A DNA stretch of 64,000 nucleotides, from the NCBI GenBank assembly GCA_016716385.1, contig JADJWL010000025.1, positions 496,001 through 560,000 of the forward strand, written 5' to 3'. The notes beneath the pieces are model-generated. The model searched no databases. It was not told the origin of the DNA and worked only from the letters and a program-made list of their open reading frames with translations. Of this stretch, positions 21,060 through 29,955 are shown one piece after another (position 1 is the stretch's first letter; the number at the start of each line of letters is the position of its first letter). A program made the translations under genes and the position numbers. The DNA comes from Bryobacterales bacterium. Lineage in GTDB: Bacteria; Acidobacteriota; Terriglobia; Bryobacterales; Bryobacteraceae.

Positions 21060-22007
21060 CTACAGGTAAATGGGTTCGAGCACCTTCGTCACGTACGCCC
21101 CGCAGCGCTCGTAGCTGTAGCGCGGACCCTTGCGCGCGGTGTCGAGATCGACGCAGCTCCAGCCCTGGTAGTTGATCTCCTTCAGGATCTTGTGGCAGGA
21201 CGGAAAATCGATCTCGCCGTCACCCAGATCGTAGATGCTTGAGAAGAACTTCGCCGATTTCGAGTCCTTGGCGTGGACCCGGCCGTTGTCGAGGACGACG
21301 TCCTCGGTGGGCGTCGTCCACTTGGCGTCCTTGTAGTCCATGAACATCATCCGGTCCTTGTAGCGCTGATAGATCTGGACGACGTCGCTGCCGCCGAGGT
21401 GCAGGTGGGCGGTGTCGGGCGAGAAGTGGAACAGCTTGGGATCCGTCATCGCCATGCACTTGTGGACCTCTTCAGGACCCTCGACCATCTGGTCGAGGTG
21501 ATTGTGCAGGCCGGCCTTGAAGCCCATCTCTCCGGCGACTTCGCCGAGGCGGTTGTAGCAGTCGCACATGGCCTTGAAGCCGGCTTCGAGGTCGGAGCCT
21601 TCCGGCATACGCGACGGGGAAAACACCACCAGGTGCTTCGCGCCGAAGATCTTGAGGAAGTTCATCGCCTCTTTGGCGCGTTCAATGAAGTCGTCGTGCT
21701 GGGCGGGATCGTTGGCGGGACCGCCGAATGAGATCGTGGCCACGTGCAGGTTGCGCTTGGAGATTTCGCTCTCCATCTGCTGGGCCGTCATGTCGTAGGT
21801 CTTCAGGATTCCCGGAAAGCCCGTGAGCCGGATGCCGATGAAGCCGGTATCTTTCATCACGTCGAGGATGTCGGTGAACGGCACCGGACGGAAGTGGCTC
21901 CAGAGGCCGGCGGAGACCGCCCACTTGACGTTCTTGTTGGCCGGAAGCTTGGAGGCGGAACACGCCAGCGAGGCGGAGAGGGCGGCGAGGAAGGCTCGTC
22001 GATTCAT
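21060..22007 (-). CDS. Exported sugar phosphate isomerase/epimerase-like protein (copy 1)
   Basis: The 315-residue protein has a Tat-like signal (NRRAFLAALSASLACS) and a xylose-isomerase-like TIM barrel with VKWAVSAGLW, KAGLHNHLDQMVEG, FHFSPDTAHLHLGGSDVV and MMFMDYKDAKW. The conserved Glu/His/Asp positions expected for a metal site are only partly recognisable, so the activity is uncertain. It is closely similar along its whole length to the neighbouring gene 22020-22970, 12 bases upstream in the same operon. The product is probably periplasmic and may act on sugars or sugar acids with the enolase-superfamily enzyme further upstream. Confidence 0.85.
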   Translation of the reverse strand: MNRRAFLAALSASLACSASKLPANKNVKWAVSAGLWSHFRPVPFTDILDVMKDTGFIGIRLTGFPGILKTYDMTAQQMESEISKRNLHVATISFGGPANDPAQHDDFIERAKEAMNFLKIFGAKHLVVFSPSRMPEGSDLEAGFKAMCDCYNRLGEVAGEMGFKAGLHNHLDQMVEGPEEVHKCMAMTDPKLFHFSPDTAHLHLGGSDVVQIYQRYKDRMMFMDYKDAKWTTPTEDVVLDNGRVHAKDSKSAKFFSSIYDLGDGEIDFPSCHKILKEINYQGWSCVDLDTARKGPRYSYERCGAYVTKVLEPIYL

Positions 22008-22019
22008 CGTGGATTCCTT

Positions 22020-22970
22020 TTACAAGTAGATTGGCTCGAGCTTGTCTACGACGTAGGCGCCGCACCGCTCGTAGCTGTGCCTTGGACCCTTGCGCGCCCG
22101 GTCCAGATCGACGCAGATCCAGCCCTGGAAGTTGATCGATTTCAGAATGTGGTGGCAGGACGGGAAGTTGATCTCGCCATCGCCGAGGTCATAGATGCTC
22201 GAGAGGAACCGGGCTGAGCGCGAGTCCTTTTCGACGACGCGGCCGCTGTCCAGCACGAGGTCCTCGGTGGGCGTAGTCCACTTGGCGTCTTTGTAGTCCA
22301 TGAACATCATGCGGTCTTTGTAGCGCCGGTAGATCTCCACCACATCGCTTCCGCCGAGATGCAGGTGCGCGGTATCGGGCGAGAAGTGAAACAGCTTGGG
22401 GTCCGTCATCGCCATGCACTTGTGGACTTCCTCGGGGCCTTCGACCATCTGGTTGAGGTGATTGTGCAGACCCGCCTTGAACCCCATCTCTCCGGCCACC
22501 TCGCCGAGCTTGTTGTAGCAATCGCACATCGCCTTGAACCCGGCGTCGATGTTTGAGCCCGCCGGCATGCGCGAGGGGGAAAAAACAACGAGATGTTTGG
22601 CGCCGAAGATCTTGAGGAAGTTCATCGCCTCGCGGGCGTTCTTGAGAATGGTGGCGTGATTCGCCGGGTCCTGCGCAGGGCCGCCGAAGGAGATCGTGGC
22701 CACATGCAGGTTGCGTTTGGAGATCTCCTTCTCCATTTGCGCGCCGGTCATGTTGTACGTCTTCAGGATCCCGGGAAAGCCGGTGAGCCGGATCCCGATG
22801 AAGCCGGTGTCCTTCATGACATCGAGGATGTCGGTGAACGGACCCGGCTTGAAGTAGTTCCAGAGGCCGGCCGACACGGCCCACTTGAGGTTCTTGTTGG
22901 CGGGAAGCTTCGCAGCCGCCGAGGCCAGCGAAGCGGAGAGGGTGGCCAGAAAGATTCGTCGGTTCATCAT
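22020..22970 (-). CDS. Exported sugar phosphate isomerase/epimerase-like protein (copy 2)
   Basis: The 316-residue protein is a tandem paralogue of 21060-22007. It has the same Tat-like N-terminus (MNRRIFLATLSASLASAA) and identical long blocks such as FTDILDVMKDTGFIGIRLTG, NFLKIFGAKHLVVFSPSRMP, MAMTDPKLFHFSPDTAHLHL and RMMFMDYKDAKWTTPTED. By eye well over 80 percent of residues agree, with most changes in the signal peptide and in surface positions (for example HDDFIERAK versus HATILKNAR). The start overlaps the stop of the enolase-superfamily gene (ATGA), so the order enolase-family enzyme, copy 2, copy 1, FtsH-ext protein is one transcription unit. Confidence 0.85.
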   Translation of the reverse strand: MMNRRIFLATLSASLASAAAKLPANKNLKWAVSAGLWNYFKPGPFTDILDVMKDTGFIGIRLTGFPGILKTYNMTGAQMEKEISKRNLHVATISFGGPAQDPANHATILKNAREAMNFLKIFGAKHLVVFSPSRMPAGSNIDAGFKAMCDCYNKLGEVAGEMGFKAGLHNHLNQMVEGPEEVHKCMAMTDPKLFHFSPDTAHLHLGGSDVVEIYRRYKDRMMFMDYKDAKWTTPTEDLVLDSGRVVEKDSRSARFLSSIYDLGDGEINFPSCHHILKSINFQGWICVDLDRARKGPRHSYERCGAYVVDKLEPIYL

Positions 22971-24085
22971 CGGGTTCCGTACTTCTCCAGCGCCTCTTCA
23001 TCGAGGTCGATACCGAGGCCCGGCTCCTGAGGTACCGCGAGGAAGCCGTCGCGCGCCCGCAGTTTCTGGCGCGTGATGGATTCGCGGAGATTGGTCTCCT
23101 CTTCGGCGACGAATTCGCAGATGAGGGTGTTGGGGATGGCGTTCAGCCAGTGCAGCGCGGCGGTGACGTTGATGTAGGTGGTGAAGCCGTGGTTGGCGAC
23201 CGGCAGGCCGCGGTCCCAGGCCAGCGCCGCGATCTTCATCGCTTCGGTGAAGCCGCCGCAGCGCGTGAGGTCGACTTGCACTACGTCGATGCGCCCGCGG
23301 TCCATCAGTTCGATAAACGACGCTCGATTGCTCTCCTCCTCGCCGGCTGCGATGCGTAAGTGAGTCGCTTCGGAAAGCTTGCGGTATCCGTCGTAATCGT
23401 CCGGACGGAGCGGTTCTTCGAGCCAGAAGATGTCGTAATCGGCGAACGCGCGGGCCCGCTGGATCGCGGTCTTGGCATCCCAGACGAGCCCCGCGTCGAT
23501 GAGCAGATCGGCATCGCCGCCGAGGCCCTTGCGGCCCTCGCGCACCAGGGCGACGTCGGTCGCCGCGTCCTGGCCCATCGGGTCCCAGCCGAACTTGACG
23601 GCCGTGAAGCCCTGGTCGCGATAGCGGCGCGCCAGTTCCCCGGTTTTCTCTGGCGTGGGACCGAACAACGACGACGCATAGCAGCGGATCTTCTCGTGAA
23701 AACCGCCGCCCAACAGCTTCCAGACGGGCATCCCGAGGGCTTTGCCCTTGATGTCCCAGAGCGCCATGTCGATGCCGCTCATGGCATGCAGTCCGACGCC
23801 ACGGCGTCCGCCGTAGATGTTGGCGCGGTACATCTTGTGCCAGATCTTTTCTGTTTCGAAAGGATCTTCGCCGAGAACGATCTGGCCGAGGCCGCAGGCT
23901 GTGGTGTGGGAGAACGGACCTTCGATAGCACCCTTGACGGCAAGGGGGCTCGAATCGACTTCGCCGAGTCCGGTGATACCGGCATCTGTTTCGACGCGGA
24001 CGATAAGGGCGTCCTGTCCGCTGTCGCACTGCCACTTGACCTCCGGCTGGCGGAGATAGATTGCTTCAACGCGAGTGATCTTCAT
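22967..24085 (-). CDS. Mandelate racemase/muconate lactonizing (enolase superfamily) enzyme
   Basis: The 372-residue protein has the enolase-superfamily capping domain (DAGITGLGEVDSS) and a TIM barrel. Likely base and metal ligands are AVKFGW (Lys), DADLLIDAGLVWD (Asp), WLEEPLRPDD (Glu), IAAGEEE (Glu) and VANHGFTT (His), the arrangement of the mandelate-racemase subgroup, which includes many sugar-acid dehydratases. The exact substrate cannot be read off. It has no signal peptide. On the minus strand a consensus TATAAT lies at 24101-24106, 15 bases before the ATG, but no clear -35 is seen. It overlaps the next gene by ATGA and probably heads a sugar-acid catabolic unit. Confidence 0.88.
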   Translation of the reverse strand: MKITRVEAIYLRQPEVKWQCDSGQDALIVRVETDAGITGLGEVDSSPLAVKGAIEGPFSHTTACGLGQIVLGEDPFETEKIWHKMYRANIYGGRRGVGLHAMSGIDMALWDIKGKALGMPVWKLLGGGFHEKIRCYASSLFGPTPEKTGELARRYRDQGFTAVKFGWDPMGQDAATDVALVREGRKGLGGDADLLIDAGLVWDAKTAIQRARAFADYDIFWLEEPLRPDDYDGYRKLSEATHLRIAAGEEESNRASFIELMDRGRIDVVQVDLTRCGGFTEAMKIAALAWDRGLPVANHGFTTYINVTAALHWLNAIPNTLICEFVAEEETNLRESITRQKLRARDGFLAVPQEPGLGIDLDEEALEKYGTR

Positions 24086-24119
24086 GCTAGGGATGCGGTC
24101 ATTATAGACCGCGTACCCC

Positions 24120-25556
24120 TCAGCCCGCGACCCGGTAGCGATTCAGCGCCACAGCGGCGCCGGCGAAGCACAGAACGGACAACACGATTAGTCCAGCCAG
24201 ACTGGCCGCTGTCCGCGACAGGACGGCCGCGAGGGACTCCTCTTCGAAGGTCCAGGCGGGAAACTGGTCGACATCCGGCGGCGCGAGGACTTCCCGCTTC
24301 ATCACGCGCGGAATGAAGTACTGCCGCCAGCGCTCGTGGAACGCATCGGCGAGTTGCTGGAAGTGGCGGTAGCGGTGGACTCCCGTTCCCGCGATGTCAT
24401 TCAACGCGGCCTGCGCCAGGATGGCGGGCGAGAGGAAACGGTAGCGGTCCACCAGCGCCTGCTGGGCGTCAAGCTGTTTCTCGAAGCGTTCCAGGACGGG
24501 CTGCATTGCCCGTTCGGTGGCTTGTGCCGTCACGATGCCGATGGTGGCGAAGTCGGCCATGGCGCCATCGCGGGAGACCGTGAATTCCGGATGGTCCTCC
24601 AGGTAGGCAGCGAGCAGTTCGCTGCGTTGCGCGGCAGCCTGGCGTCCGGCGTCGCGCATCGCCTGAATCATCTCGACGCGGGACGGCACCGGATGCAGGA
24701 GTTTGGCGCCTCCGTTGACAATTGCTGGTGTGAGGACAACGAAGAGGAGCCACAGTCCCGCGAGCGCAATGGCATTGGCAGGGGAACTGGCGCCCGCGGC
24801 GTTCACGAGCGCGGCGACGGCGAACCAGAACGCGCCGTAGGCGACGACTACCGCGATCCACAGCAGCAAGCGCATTCCCGCGCCTTCGGCCGAGAGATCC
24901 GCTCCGCTCAACAGCACCCCCGCCGCTGGCAGCGCCACTCCGAGCAGAGCCACCAGGAGGAAGCGCGTCAGGATCTTGCCGAAAGCCAGCGTCCGCAGGG
25001 CGATGGGTTGAGACAAGGTGACGGCCAGGGTGCCGGATTCCTTTTCGGCGGAGATCATGTTGTAGCTCAAGCCGAGAATCACCAGCGGATAGAGAAACAG
25101 AACGACGAATGCGAGATCGAACCGGCCGGAGAGCAAGTGGACGGGATGCTCGATTTCGTCGTTTTGAGCAAAGGACAATCTGCTCTGGGTGCTGACCCGG
25201 AAATAGTAGGGATAGAGATCGCTCTGTCCGATGGCGAGAGCGGCGAGAGGGGTGGGCGGCATCGAGGCCCAGCGTGTGCCGAGGGAGCGGCCCGCGGCCG
25301 AAGGAGAGCGCGGATCGGCAAAGGCCGGGGGATTGCTGCGGCCCGCCTCGACATCGGCAATCGCGGTCTTCATGGCCGCCAGGCGTCCCGCCTCCTCGCC
25401 GGCTGCGCTGTCCAGCGCGTTGCTCTGGAAGCGGACCCAGGCCGAGCCGTTGTAGACACCGTAAGCCACCAGGATCGCCAGGAGCGCGGCGACCAGATGC
25501 AGAGTACGGTCGGCACGCAACAGGCGCCATTCATTGCGGAGGATCGGAGCGAGCAT
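24120..25556 (-). CDS. ABC-2 exporter permease (DUF3526-type) B
   Basis: The 478-residue membrane protein starts MLAPILRNEWRLLRADR, a typical ABC-2 permease N-terminus, followed by a first helix, a long external loop, then clustered helices (FVVLFLYPLVILGLSYNMI, LLLWIAVVVAYGAFWFAVAAL, ALAGLWLLFVVLTPAIV) and a final helix near the C-terminus. The SAEKESGTLAVTLSQPI segment is the ABC-2 hallmark. It overlaps the paired permease 25556-26977 by one base (TGATG) and follows the ATPase gene. The substrate may be a lipid or peptide, but this is not shown by the sequence. Confidence 0.82.
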   Translation of the reverse strand: MLAPILRNEWRLLRADRTLHLVAALLAILVAYGVYNGSAWVRFQSNALDSAAGEEAGRLAAMKTAIADVEAGRSNPPAFADPRSPSAAGRSLGTRWASMPPTPLAALAIGQSDLYPYYFRVSTQSRLSFAQNDEIEHPVHLLSGRFDLAFVVLFLYPLVILGLSYNMISAEKESGTLAVTLSQPIALRTLAFGKILTRFLLVALLGVALPAAGVLLSGADLSAEGAGMRLLLWIAVVVAYGAFWFAVAALVNAAGASSPANAIALAGLWLLFVVLTPAIVNGGAKLLHPVPSRVEMIQAMRDAGRQAAAQRSELLAAYLEDHPEFTVSRDGAMADFATIGIVTAQATERAMQPVLERFEKQLDAQQALVDRYRFLSPAILAQAALNDIAGTGVHRYRHFQQLADAFHERWRQYFIPRVMKREVLAPPDVDQFPAWTFEEESLAAVLSRTAASLAGLIVLSVLCFAGAAVALNRYRVAG

Positions 25557-26977
25557 CAGTCCACCCGCTGGGTCGCGGCGGCGCGCCATGCGGCGGCCGC
25601 GGCGGCGGCGGCCCAGGCCGCGAGGAGGACCAGGCTCGATGCCTGGTGCGACAGAACCCATCCGGCGTCCGGCGCTTCATAGGTGAACTCCGGGACCTTT
25701 GACCAGAGCGCTTCATCCTGCAGATACGGTCCTTGCACGGTCTTTCCGTGCTCGGCCAGATCGCCGTTCATCAGACGCTGGATCTCGCGCCGGTACTCCT
25801 CGGCGGCTTTGGCGAAGTGCGTATGCTGGGTGAAGTCCGTGCCGGCAAAGCCCATCGAGAGGGAGCGGACCGCAAGGACCGGGGCGAAGGCGGCCAACGT
25901 CCGATGCACAGTTTCCTGACGGCGGAAGGTGGTCCAGAGATCGGAGTAGAAGTGATCGAAGATCGTGTTGGCGTGCTCCTCGCCGGCCTGCAGGCGGATG
26001 CCGCCGAAATCTACCGGCAAGTCCTCCAGCCGGGACACGTTGTAGCGGCGCAGGACCTCCTCGCGAAGAGCGGCGGCGCGCTGCTCCGGCGTTTCGTCGC
26101 CGTGGATGCCGTGCTTCATCGCGGCATCCATCTTGTTGGCGAATTCGAATGCGGACGGAGCCGGGTACACCAGGCGCGCCAGGTCGGCGGCGGCACGGGG
26201 AGCAACCAGGCCATTGACGATCCAGAATGCCAGGAGGGTCAGAAGCGCCGCGCGCGAGGAAGGCGCTTTCGCCGATACGGCGAGCGAGACTCCGAGAAAC
26301 GCCACGAAGTACAGGAGGTAGCTGGAGGTCATGCCGAGAATCCGACCGCCATCGGCCAGGAGCGCTCCGTTCTGTTCGGAGAGCGCCAGCGCCAGGACTC
26401 CGGCGAGAGTGGCGGGCACGATCAGAAATCCGAGTGCTCCGGCTACGCCAAGCGCCTTGCCCAGCGCGAGGTCCGGCCTGCGGAGGCCGAGGCTCAAGAG
26501 CTGCCGCAGGGTGCCGCGTTCCCGCTCGTCGGAAAACGCCCCAAACGTCAGCAGCACGATCACGAGGGGCAGCAGCAGTTGCAGGACGGTCGCCCCAGTC
26601 AGTTCGCCGAAGCGCTGGACGGCGGTGGAATCCTGCGCCTGACGGTACTGAAAATCGTTCTGGTGGTGCGCCTCGAGCCAGGATGCGACGCCGACCCAGG
26701 GATCCACACCACGGTCAACCCAGGACAAGGGCATCGTGGGCTTGAAGGCGTACACACCGTAGTGCGCGGCCGAGTGCGGATTCTTGCGGCCCTGCGTTAG
26801 CCAGTCCTGGCGCGTGTGACGGCGCGCCTGTTCGTGCTGGCGGCGCACGTCGTTCTGGTGCTGCCAGCCCAGCAGGAGCGCGGCCAGCAGGAGCACGGAG
26901 ACAATCACGGACGCCCAGCGGAACCGGCCGTCGCGCGTCATTTCGAGAAACTCCTTGCGGGCGATGATCGAAATCAT
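25556..26977 (-). CDS. ABC-2 exporter permease (DUF3526-type) A
   Basis: The 473-residue protein begins MISIIARKEFLEMTRDGRFR, then one membrane helix, a large extracytoplasmic region and a helix cluster with LLLPLVIVLLTFGAFSDERERGTLRQLLSLG, the ABC-2 permease signature. It ends in an alanine-rich membrane helix. It is a distant paralogue of the next permease, and the pair presumably forms a heterodimer served by the single ATPase upstream. The gap to the ATPase gene is 3 bases, so the three genes form one exporter operon. Confidence 0.83.
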   Translation of the reverse strand: MISIIARKEFLEMTRDGRFRWASVIVSVLLLAALLLGWQHQNDVRRQHEQARRHTRQDWLTQGRKNPHSAAHYGVYAFKPTMPLSWVDRGVDPWVGVASWLEAHHQNDFQYRQAQDSTAVQRFGELTGATVLQLLLPLVIVLLTFGAFSDERERGTLRQLLSLGLRRPDLALGKALGVAGALGFLIVPATLAGVLALALSEQNGALLADGGRILGMTSSYLLYFVAFLGVSLAVSAKAPSSRAALLTLLAFWIVNGLVAPRAAADLARLVYPAPSAFEFANKMDAAMKHGIHGDETPEQRAAALREEVLRRYNVSRLEDLPVDFGGIRLQAGEEHANTIFDHFYSDLWTTFRRQETVHRTLAAFAPVLAVRSLSMGFAGTDFTQHTHFAKAAEEYRREIQRLMNGDLAEHGKTVQGPYLQDEALWSKVPEFTYEAPDAGWVLSHQASSLVLLAAWAAAAAAAAWRAAATQRVD

Positions 26978-26980
26978 GGC

Positions 26981-27682
26981 TCAGTCGTGCATGTGATCCA
27001 GATAGATCCGTTCGAGGTCGGCATGACCGATCTCGTCGGTGTTGAGGACCGCCATCAGGCATCCCCGCTTCATGATGCCGACGCGAGTGCCCGTTTCCTT
27101 GGCGCGAAACAGGTCGTGCGTGGCCATGAGGATGGCACCGCCGCCATCGCGCATCTTGAGGAGTAGTTCGGAGAACTCGTTGGCCGCTTTGGGATCGAGA
27201 CCGGAGGTCGGCTCATCGAGCAGTAGCGCCTGTGCGCGTTTGGCGATGGCAATGGCGATGCCGACCTTCTGCCGCATGCCTTTGGAATACTCTCCGACGC
27301 GCCGTTCCGCCGCGCCCTCAGGCAGACCGGCTTCGCCGAGGAAACCCATGAGTTCGGTGCGCGAATACTTCCCTCCGGCAAGGGCGGTGAAGTATTCCAG
27401 GTTCTCAACCCCAGTCAGGTTTCTGTAGAGGTTGACCTGCTCGGGTATGTAGGCGAGGAACTTCTTGGTAGCCAGGGGCTCCCGCGTCACATCCAGCCCG
27501 TTGATGCGCACCGTTCCGGAGGACGGTTCGATGAAGTTGAGGAAGAGATTGATCGTTGTCGTCTTGCCGGCGCCATTGGCTCCCAGCAGGCAAAAGATCT
27601 CACCCGGCTCGATCTTGAGGTTGAGGGAGTCGAGCGCCGTGGAGCCGTTGTAGCTCTTGGACAAGTCGATCGCTTCGAGCAT
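26981..27682 (-). CDS. ABC exporter ATPase
   Basis: The 233-residue ATPase has Walker A GANGAGKT (residues 34-41), Q-loop YIPEQVNLYRNLTGVENL, the signature YSKGMRQ (132-138), Walker B with the catalytic Glu in LLLDEPTSGLDP (Asp156-Glu157) and an H-loop ATHDL. It belongs to the CcmA/NatA-like ABC-2 group. The start at 27682 fits the family N-terminus (MLEAIDLSKSY). A TACACT hexamer sits 8 bases before the ATG, in line with a promoter giving a nearly leaderless mRNA. It would power the two permeases that follow. Confidence 0.9.
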   Translation of the reverse strand: MLEAIDLSKSYNGSTALDSLNLKIEPGEIFCLLGANGAGKTTTINLFLNFIEPSSGTVRINGLDVTREPLATKKFLAYIPEQVNLYRNLTGVENLEYFTALAGGKYSRTELMGFLGEAGLPEGAAERRVGEYSKGMRQKVGIAIAIAKRAQALLLDEPTSGLDPKAANEFSELLLKMRDGGGAILMATHDLFRAKETGTRVGIMKRGCLMAVLNTDEIGHADLERIYLDHMHD

Positions 27683-27780
27683 GTGCCGATAGTGTAGAGG
27701 ACGGCAAACGGCGCAAAGAAGGTTTTCCTTCAATCGGGCGCGGAGTTGCGGCGAGCGGGACGAAAAGAGCCGCCAACGGC

Positions 27781-28200
27781 CTACTCTCCGAGAGCGTGCA
27801 GGGTGACGGTGCGGCGGTGCGGCGAGTCGCGATGCTCGAAGACAAAGATTCCCTGCCAGGTACCGAGGGCCGGACGCCGGTCGACGATCGGGATGGTCAA
27901 CTGCGTCTGTGTGAGCGCCGCCCGGATGTGCGCCGGCATGTCGTCCGGCCCTTCGATGGTATGGCGGTAGAGACGAGTGTCCTCCGGGACGAGGCGCTCG
28001 AAATAGGCATTCAGGTCGGCCACGACATCGGGGTCGGCGTTCTCCTGGATGGTCAGCGAAGCCGAAGTGTGCTGGATAAAGAGGGTGAGGAGCCCGGTGA
28101 CGATGCCGGTCTCGCGCACCCAGCCGAGGACTTGGGGACTGATCTCATACAGACCCTTGCCCCGGGTCTGGATTTGGATTGGGTGGGCGGCTTGCCGCAT
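27781..28200 (-). CDS. YjbQ / UPF0047 family protein
   Basis: The 139-residue protein matches the YjbQ family: GLLTLFIQHTSASLTIQENADPDV in the middle with the conserved His, then HTIEGPDDMPAHIRAALTQTQLTIPI and a late GTWQGIFVFEHRDSPHRRTVTLHALG. The family is trimeric and has reported weak thiamin phosphate synthase activity, but its main role is unsettled. It ends 98 bases before the ABC ATPase start and begins 6 bases after the coiled-coil lipoprotein gene, so it may belong to the upstream envelope operon. Confidence 0.9.
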   Translation of the reverse strand: MRQAAHPIQIQTRGKGLYEISPQVLGWVRETGIVTGLLTLFIQHTSASLTIQENADPDVVADLNAYFERLVPEDTRLYRHTIEGPDDMPAHIRAALTQTQLTIPIVDRRPALGTWQGIFVFEHRDSPHRRTVTLHALGE

Positions 28201-28206
28201 GATCCG

Positions 28207-29019
28207 CTATGGTAGCTTGCCGATCAATTGCTTTTGCAACCGCTGTGCCTGGGCGTTGAGGGAACGGAGCTGGCGCAGTTCATCTTCGGCGGACAGGATC
28301 GTCTGCTGAATGCGCGACAGATCGAGCGACCGCGTCACTCCGGTCCCTACCTGCTGCTGCCCATCGATGGCATTTGCCAGCGCGCGATACTGTTCGGTGA
28401 CCTCGCGGTAGCGGCTCATGATGGTGCCGGCGGAATCCTCACGGCGGCGTTCGAGGTCAGTCAACTGGTCGGCGAGTTTTTTGAAGTCGGCCAGACGGCG
28501 GGCACTGGCTTCGTTGTCCTGGCGGAGCGTCCGGCTCATCTCGACAAGCTGGTTGAGGCGTTCGTCACGATTCTTCAACTCGGCATTGGCGGCTTCGACG
28601 GCGCGCTCGGATGCCTCCAGTTTCGCGCGAAGCTCGGCGTGGAAGCGCTGGACGCGTTCGCGGTCATTGGCGGCTTCCGCCACCTGCGCCTCGAGCCGCG
28701 TCAGTTGAATCTGTAAGGCGGCAAGGGATGCGTTGGCCTCCACGAGGGATGCCTTCAGTTGCTGAACCTCGGGGAGATCGTCCGGATTCACCTGCGGGGC
28801 GGGGAGAGTTTCGACCGGGGTAACCGGCCCTCCCTCTTCGTGCAGAGCGGCGCGAGCGGCAGCCAAGTCCTGGCGGACGGACTCCAACTCCTGTTCGAGT
28901 GCCGCGTTCTTCGCCCCGAGTTCCTCCAGGCGGGCAGCCTGTTCGGCAATCTTCCGGTCTTGACAGGAAGCAAGAAAGAAAACGAGCGCGACCGCGAGCA
29001 GACATCGAAGGATCGCCAT
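28207..29019 (-). CDS. Coiled-coil lipoprotein
   Basis: The 270-residue product has a signal sequence with the lipobox FLASC (Cys19), so it is probably lipidated and anchored to a membrane facing the periplasm. Almost all the mature protein is predicted coiled coil, with heptad-like stretches such as RLEELGAKNAALEQELESVR, QIQLTRLEAQVAEAANDRER and ELRQLRSLNAQAQRLQKQL. A short Pro-rich break (TPVETLPAPQVNPDDLP) separates two coil blocks. No enzymatic domain is seen. It lies 12 bases after the VWA gene and belongs to the same minus-strand cassette as the VWA protein and the outer-membrane barrel. Similar to periplasmic spacer proteins in architecture, but no named family is recognised. Confidence 0.75.
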   Translation of the reverse strand: MAILRCLLAVALVFFLASCQDRKIAEQAARLEELGAKNAALEQELESVRQDLAAARAALHEEGGPVTPVETLPAPQVNPDDLPEVQQLKASLVEANASLAALQIQLTRLEAQVAEAANDRERVQRFHAELRAKLEASERAVEAANAELKNRDERLNQLVEMSRTLRQDNEASARRLADFKKLADQLTDLERRREDSAGTIMSRYREVTEQYRALANAIDGQQQVGTGVTRSLDLSRIQQTILSAEDELRQLRSLNAQAQRLQKQLIGKLP

Positions 29020-29031
29020 GGCTGTACTCCC

Positions 29032-29955
29032 TTACGGAATGAAGCTGTCGCGGTAACTGAGGCCGCTGCCGTCGTTCTCACCGAGCGACAACTCGACCCG
29101 CGCCGACCTCCCCAGCTTTTCCGGTAACTCCAGACTAACACTGTAGTGGGAAAGCATGCTGGCGAACGAAGACTCAATGTTGGCGGGGATCTCCGGCAGC
29201 GAGCGGCAAAAGTAGCTGGCGGCGCCGGTGGTGGAGGCGAGCCGCTGCAATCCGACCTGGTAAGCTTCGTTCAGCCGGTCGCTGCGGTAGTTCAGATGCA
29301 GGATGAACATGGGAGCCTGCAACGGCCCGAGCTTCGTGGAGAGCCTGTTGACTTTGTCCTGAATCAGCGCCTCGGGAAACTGGCGGCTGAGGTCACGGGA
29401 GTCACTGCGATTGATCACCGGGTTCGTGTAGTCGTCGCGGTAGTTGTAGATGTCGCTGTCGGTGACGAACAGCACCGCCACACGGACGGAGGTCTTTTCC
29501 AGGATGGTGTTGGCGATCCGCGCCACCGGCTCCAGGGCTTCGAGAGTGCCGGCCTTGCCGGTCGGCGCCAGGGCATCGATGGCGTCGATCACGGGATCGC
29601 GGTCGGCTGTCGGATCCAGCAGCACATCCATACCATCCTGCGCCCGGATGACCCCGACGTAGGCCGGTTCCGGAAGTGCCCGAATCTGCGCCTTGATCGC
29701 TTCCTTTGCCGGATTGACCAGCGCGATGTCGCCGGCGAGGTCGAGCACGAGCAGGATCAGCAGGTCATCGTCCGGCTTGCTGACTGAGAGCACGCGCGCC
29801 GGTTGCCCGTCCAGCCGGGCTTCGAACGCAGGTGCGGAGACGCCCGCCGGGACCCACACGGGGATGCGCACCTTCTGACGCTTCGGCAGCGCCGGCGGAG
29901 CGGCTGCGAGCAGGGAGACGGCAAGAAAGAGTCCAAGGATGGCGCGGACCGGCAT
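29032..29955 (-). CDS. Secreted VWA-domain protein, acidobacterial type, degenerate MIDAS
   Basis: The 307-residue product has a signal peptide (MPVRAILGLFLAVSLLAAAPP), a short beta-rich region with DGQPARVLSV and a von Willebrand A-like fold ending in the FASMLSHYSVSLELP strand common in acidobacterial VWA proteins (TIGR03436 type). The metal-site motif, normally D-x-S-x-S, reads LVLDLAGD, so both serines are missing. The later VLFVTDSDIYNY may supply the acidic ligand. The start overlaps the stop of the upstream barrel gene (TGATG), which implies coupled translation. A role as periplasmic adhesion or scaffold partner of the barrel is inference. Confidence 0.72.
   Translation of the reverse strand: MPVRAILGLFLAVSLLAAAPPALPKRQKVRIPVWVPAGVSAPAFEARLDGQPARVLSVSKPDDDLLILLVLDLAGDIALVNPAKEAIKAQIRALPEPAYVGVIRAQDGMDVLLDPTADRDPVIDAIDALAPTGKAGTLEALEPVARIANTILEKTSVRVAVLFVTDSDIYNYRDDYTNPVINRSDSRDLSRQFPEALIQDKVNRLSTKLGPLQAPMFILHLNYRSDRLNEAYQVGLQRLASTTGAASYFCRSLPEIPANIESSFASMLSHYSVSLELPEKLGRSARVELSLGENDGSGLSYRDSFIP

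Noticed and set aside
24336..25682. Long plus-strand open frames opposite the ABC permease genes
   Set aside because: They lie antisense to clear permease genes and have no recognisable domains; shadows of GC-rich coding DNA.
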